Origin: Branchiostoma floridae
Lineage: Eukaryota > Chordata > Leptocardii > Amphioxiformes > Branchiostomatidae
Assembly (NCBI RefSeq): GCF_000003815.2
Contig: NC_049983.1
Location: 13,225,855 to 13,289,854, forward strand
Direction of reading: 5' to 3'
DNA length: 64,000 bases
How positions within the stretch are numbered: position 1 is the stretch's first letter; every line of letters starts with the position of its first letter. Shown in pieces: positions 61,037 through 64,000 of the stretch. The position numbers were made by a program, and so were the translations under genes. A model generated the notes under the pieces. The model ran no database searches. It had not been told where the DNA came from and saw nothing but the letters and a program-made list of their open reading frames with translations.

Positions 61037-64000
61037 CTGTAGAAACAGAGAATGGAAGTTGTTTTTAGCTATTGATGTCAAAATAGAAAATATTGATATT
61101 TGCATTATAGTAAATATATCATATGGAATGTCAATCCATATTTGATCCCACAGATAAGTATTATTTGGTGGTAACAACCATACTGTGAGAAGGGCTGACT
61201 TGCTATGCAATCTCTCCCCTTTAAAATACGTAGTACGTATATACGTAGCAGTCAGGGTTCCAAGGTTGAGGCAATGATATTGACTCTAAAAAGTGTATTC
61301 TAAATATTTTAATACCAAGCACTTGAAACCAATGGTACAATGCTGAGAGGAACCCAGCTACTTGTATCTTATACAATGTACAAGTACAAAGTACCTCAAG
61401 CAGTATTTTCTGTTTTAAAGTTTGCTTTAGCATAGGATTTTGAAATGTGACACTTTCTGCACTGACTTGCTGCAACCAATTTGGTAAGTGCTAATCTAGC
61501 CAAGAGCAGATAAAAGGCTGTAGAAATTATATATCATCATTAACCCTTAATAGTCTGTACTTGCAAGCGCATAGAAGTTTATGGTGATTCAAACATAAGC
61601 ACCAGCATCCTTTGTAGAGGTAAGAAAGCCAGGCTAAGTGCCATACCATGAACTTCAGTACATGACTCTTGGGAGAATGGATAACAGACATGTCAAATTT
61701 ACACCAATGTGAAAGATTAGGCACATCTAACAAGATAAGCCAATGCCCTAAATCCTTCAAAATGATTTAAGTGTGAAGAAAAGCTGGCCAATAATGTGTG
61801 CTGCTTTTACTTATTGTGCCACATATATAAGGGTGATAGAAAAAAAAGTATTCGTATCAAAAGTGAACATTTCTCTAGCAAAAGATTTACCACCAACCAA
61901 TACAAAATGAACCATCAATTGGAATTGGCTGCTCTGAAATGGGACACCCTTTCATTTTCCATCTGTTGTATCATCACCTATGACGCCTGACATCAAATGA
62001 TTTTCCCTTACATCTATTATGGGATAAATAGCACTAGTCATCAACAGCAATGCTAGCATAACTTCAAGTTAATTGAATAAGACTGTTATGCTTCGATTCT
62101 TGTAAAGACAGTATTGTAAAAAAAAGTTTTTAAACCATCTGCAGGAGTGCCAGTCTTAAACTTTGGTGCTATCCTATAGAACTTTTATGGCTCAAAGTAT
62201 GGTTGCTACAGCTGTTTATATTGGGGAAACTTAATTCCACATACAGAAGGTGCCACTTTTACGGCATTTAATATTTCATAATCCACAAAAGGTGCACACT
62301 GGAGCCGTGACTGTCATAAAAAGGTGATAAATAAAGCTAGTCCACCTCCCATTTCCTTGAATTATTTAAGAAACGAAATAAAAAGCTAGTAAAGAGGATT
62401 ACTGTGCAACACACTCTGATGGAAGTAGCACCAGTTAAAAGAAATAAATGGGTGATAAAAGACAGGAGCAGTAACTATACAGTCCTGGCGAGGGACCTGT
62501 GCCGACCCCTGGGGTCATCCCCATCAACAGGCCTGCACACACAGCAACACTGTTGCACGGGTTAATTGAGACATCGTATTCCGTGCATTGTATGGCACCG
62601 TCTTGCCATTCAAAACCTATTTCTCATAAGTTCAACTACATCTTTGTACTGTTGGTCCTAAAACACATCTGGTCATAACTACAGTCATTAAAACAACTCA
62701 AAAAGAGCAACATGGTGATCAACAGTTGTTATGATCAGTGACAAACTCAGAAGTGTGATTTTACTAGGTGACAAACATAGTTATTGTTATGAAGGACCTT
62801 TAGGGTACAGAGTAAGATTAGCAGGGAAATGTATGGACCTGAATTAGAGGGGCTGATTCTTATCAGCTGTCAAATCTTGAACTTGAAAATGATCTTTATC
62901 TTCTTAGTCAGGTTCGCTAGGATATGTGGACTTGCACGTGTACTCAAGCTCAGCTATGACAAGAGGCAATTTTGCAAACGGAGTAATACAAACTGTCATG
63001 TAGGGTCCACTGGGAAATATGCAACATTTTCAGGTTGAGAGGGTTAAAACGTACAATGGTTTATAGATTATAAAGTATGAAATATTCATTCTCCTGAATT
63101 TAGTCTTCAAACTATATCCTCTTTGCATAGTCTAACATGTGCAACCATGCGTCTCTCCAGGAGAGTTCTCTCAGATGAGTGAACATAGCACACGACTTTA
63201 ATGGAGCACTAAAAGGATTCACATTGCTGCACATGGCGGGCTTGGTCCATTCATCTTTCACTTTGACTCTAGAGGATAATGTTGTAATCCTCATGCCTTA
63301 AGCTCTGCTTGTCTTGATACTCACAGAATCCCAGCTGTCAGTAACTTCATCTGCTGATCAAATTCAGTCTTGTGCTTACAGCAGCAATAAATCATGGAGA
63401 CCTTCTTTACATTAGCAATGAAAGTAGTTCCTTGATATGTCACAGCTCCGTTTTTACCTCCAGGGAAAACTATCAAGCCCAAGTCTCATACTTTACATTA
63501 AAAGCTCTTAATTGAGTTTAGAGCCAATGGTACAATCACCAAGCACAACATCATTAATCACTTTCAGATACTTGCTAATGCTCGTACAGCATAAAGGCTT
63601 TGAATAAACCACTTTGGTGTAGTGACTTTCAATCCCCCTTCTGGACTACATAGTCACAGGTTCAGAGCCACAGCACACCCGGTGGTATTCTGGACCTGGA
63701 CCTGCATCATTCAATCAATGCTGGCTTATTTTTGCCAAAACTTTCTTGGTAAGGTGAGAATAATGTTTTTCCACATCAAAGCCTCTAATACCTTATATGG
63801 ATGAAAGAGTAGGATCAAGGCAGGGCAGTGCCAGAGGATCCACCGGATTGAAATGCATACATCAACATGGTGAGAGTAAGACTAAAGGATTTGCAACCAC
63901 CGTGTATCATGAGACCTTCCACAAACTTCATTTCTGCACGAATCTTCATCATTAACAAAGCTGCAAAGAAAGTGACAGGTAGTAATCAATTTTTCATCTG
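61037..64000. other. 5' intronic region of alpha2delta, no exon supported
   Basis: The segment should carry upstream exons of alpha2delta or intron. Two minus-strand candidates have good splice sites: one ending in GTGAGT at about 63330, and one after CTTTCTTTGCAG at about 63962. Neither encodes anything I can match to the family. No signal peptide was seen. Confidence 0.4.

Noticed and set aside
61541..63050. Second piggyBac-like MITE suggested by GAGAGGGTTAA near 63043
   Set aside because: No convincing matching left end with TTAA could be found within the window.
63300..63990. Candidate N-terminal alpha2delta exons on the minus strand
   Set aside because: Good splice sites alone; the encoded residues do not match the alpha2delta N-terminal region, so they were not added to the gene model.
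1..64000. CRISPR arrays, operons, ribosome-binding sites, tRNA or rRNA genes
   Set aside because: The sequence is eukaryotic with spliced genes; no spacer-repeat arrays and no recognisable tRNA or rRNA sequence were seen.

Overview
The window is eukaryotic nuclear DNA from an invertebrate deuterostome, most likely a cephalochordate (amphioxus, Branchiostoma). This is inferred, not proven: coding sequence is split into many short exons with GT-AG borders, introns and spacers are full of short inverted-repeat transposons, and the recognisable genes are animal Wnt-pathway, calcium-channel, Kelch and von Willebrand C (VWC) families. Exon borders below were chosen by hand from splice signals, reading-frame phase and family alignment from memory; none is supported by transcripts.

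Layout. 0.4-2.8 kb (minus): C2H2 zinc-finger gene whose large upstream exon is a 20-copy, in-frame 60/51-bp minisatellite. 3.9-4.5 kb and 14.4-21.9 kb (plus): a tandem cluster of secreted cysteine-rich proteins made of VWC modules alternating with a five-cysteine module (here 'X module') that usually carries a furin-type RRKR or RGKR site. It holds one complete seven-exon gene (B, 520 aa), one compact two-exon gene (D, 147 aa), two copies without a visible signal-peptide exon (A, with a frame break in a T9 tract, and C), and two decayed exon relics. 7.4-9.1 kb (minus): single-coding-exon BTB-BACK-Kelch gene. 10.8-12.8 kb: about 184-bp satellite that switches orientation. 22.7-28.6 kb (minus): complete 13-coding-exon porcupine (PORCN) gene, 557 aa, head-to-head with an 8-exon WD40 gene (29.6-33.1 kb, plus, 339 aa) across a short shared promoter region. 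36.2-61.0 kb (minus): most of a voltage-gated calcium-channel alpha2delta gene, from just upstream of the VGCC/VWA region to a GPI-type C terminus; the signal-peptide end is not recognised here and may lie beyond 64 kb.

Most notable: (i) the VWC/X-module cluster with its shared promoter block, relic exons and furin sites inside the domain; (ii) two pairs of equal-length, equal-phase duplicated exons in the alpha2delta VWA region, which look mutually exclusive, plus 18- and 21-bp phase-0 microexons; (iii) the coding minisatellite joined in frame to zinc fingers; (iv) an acidic, aromatic N-terminal extension on PORCN; (v) several transposons with clean target-site duplications (hAT-like, TA-type, piggyBac-like) and one MITE lying against a functional splice donor.
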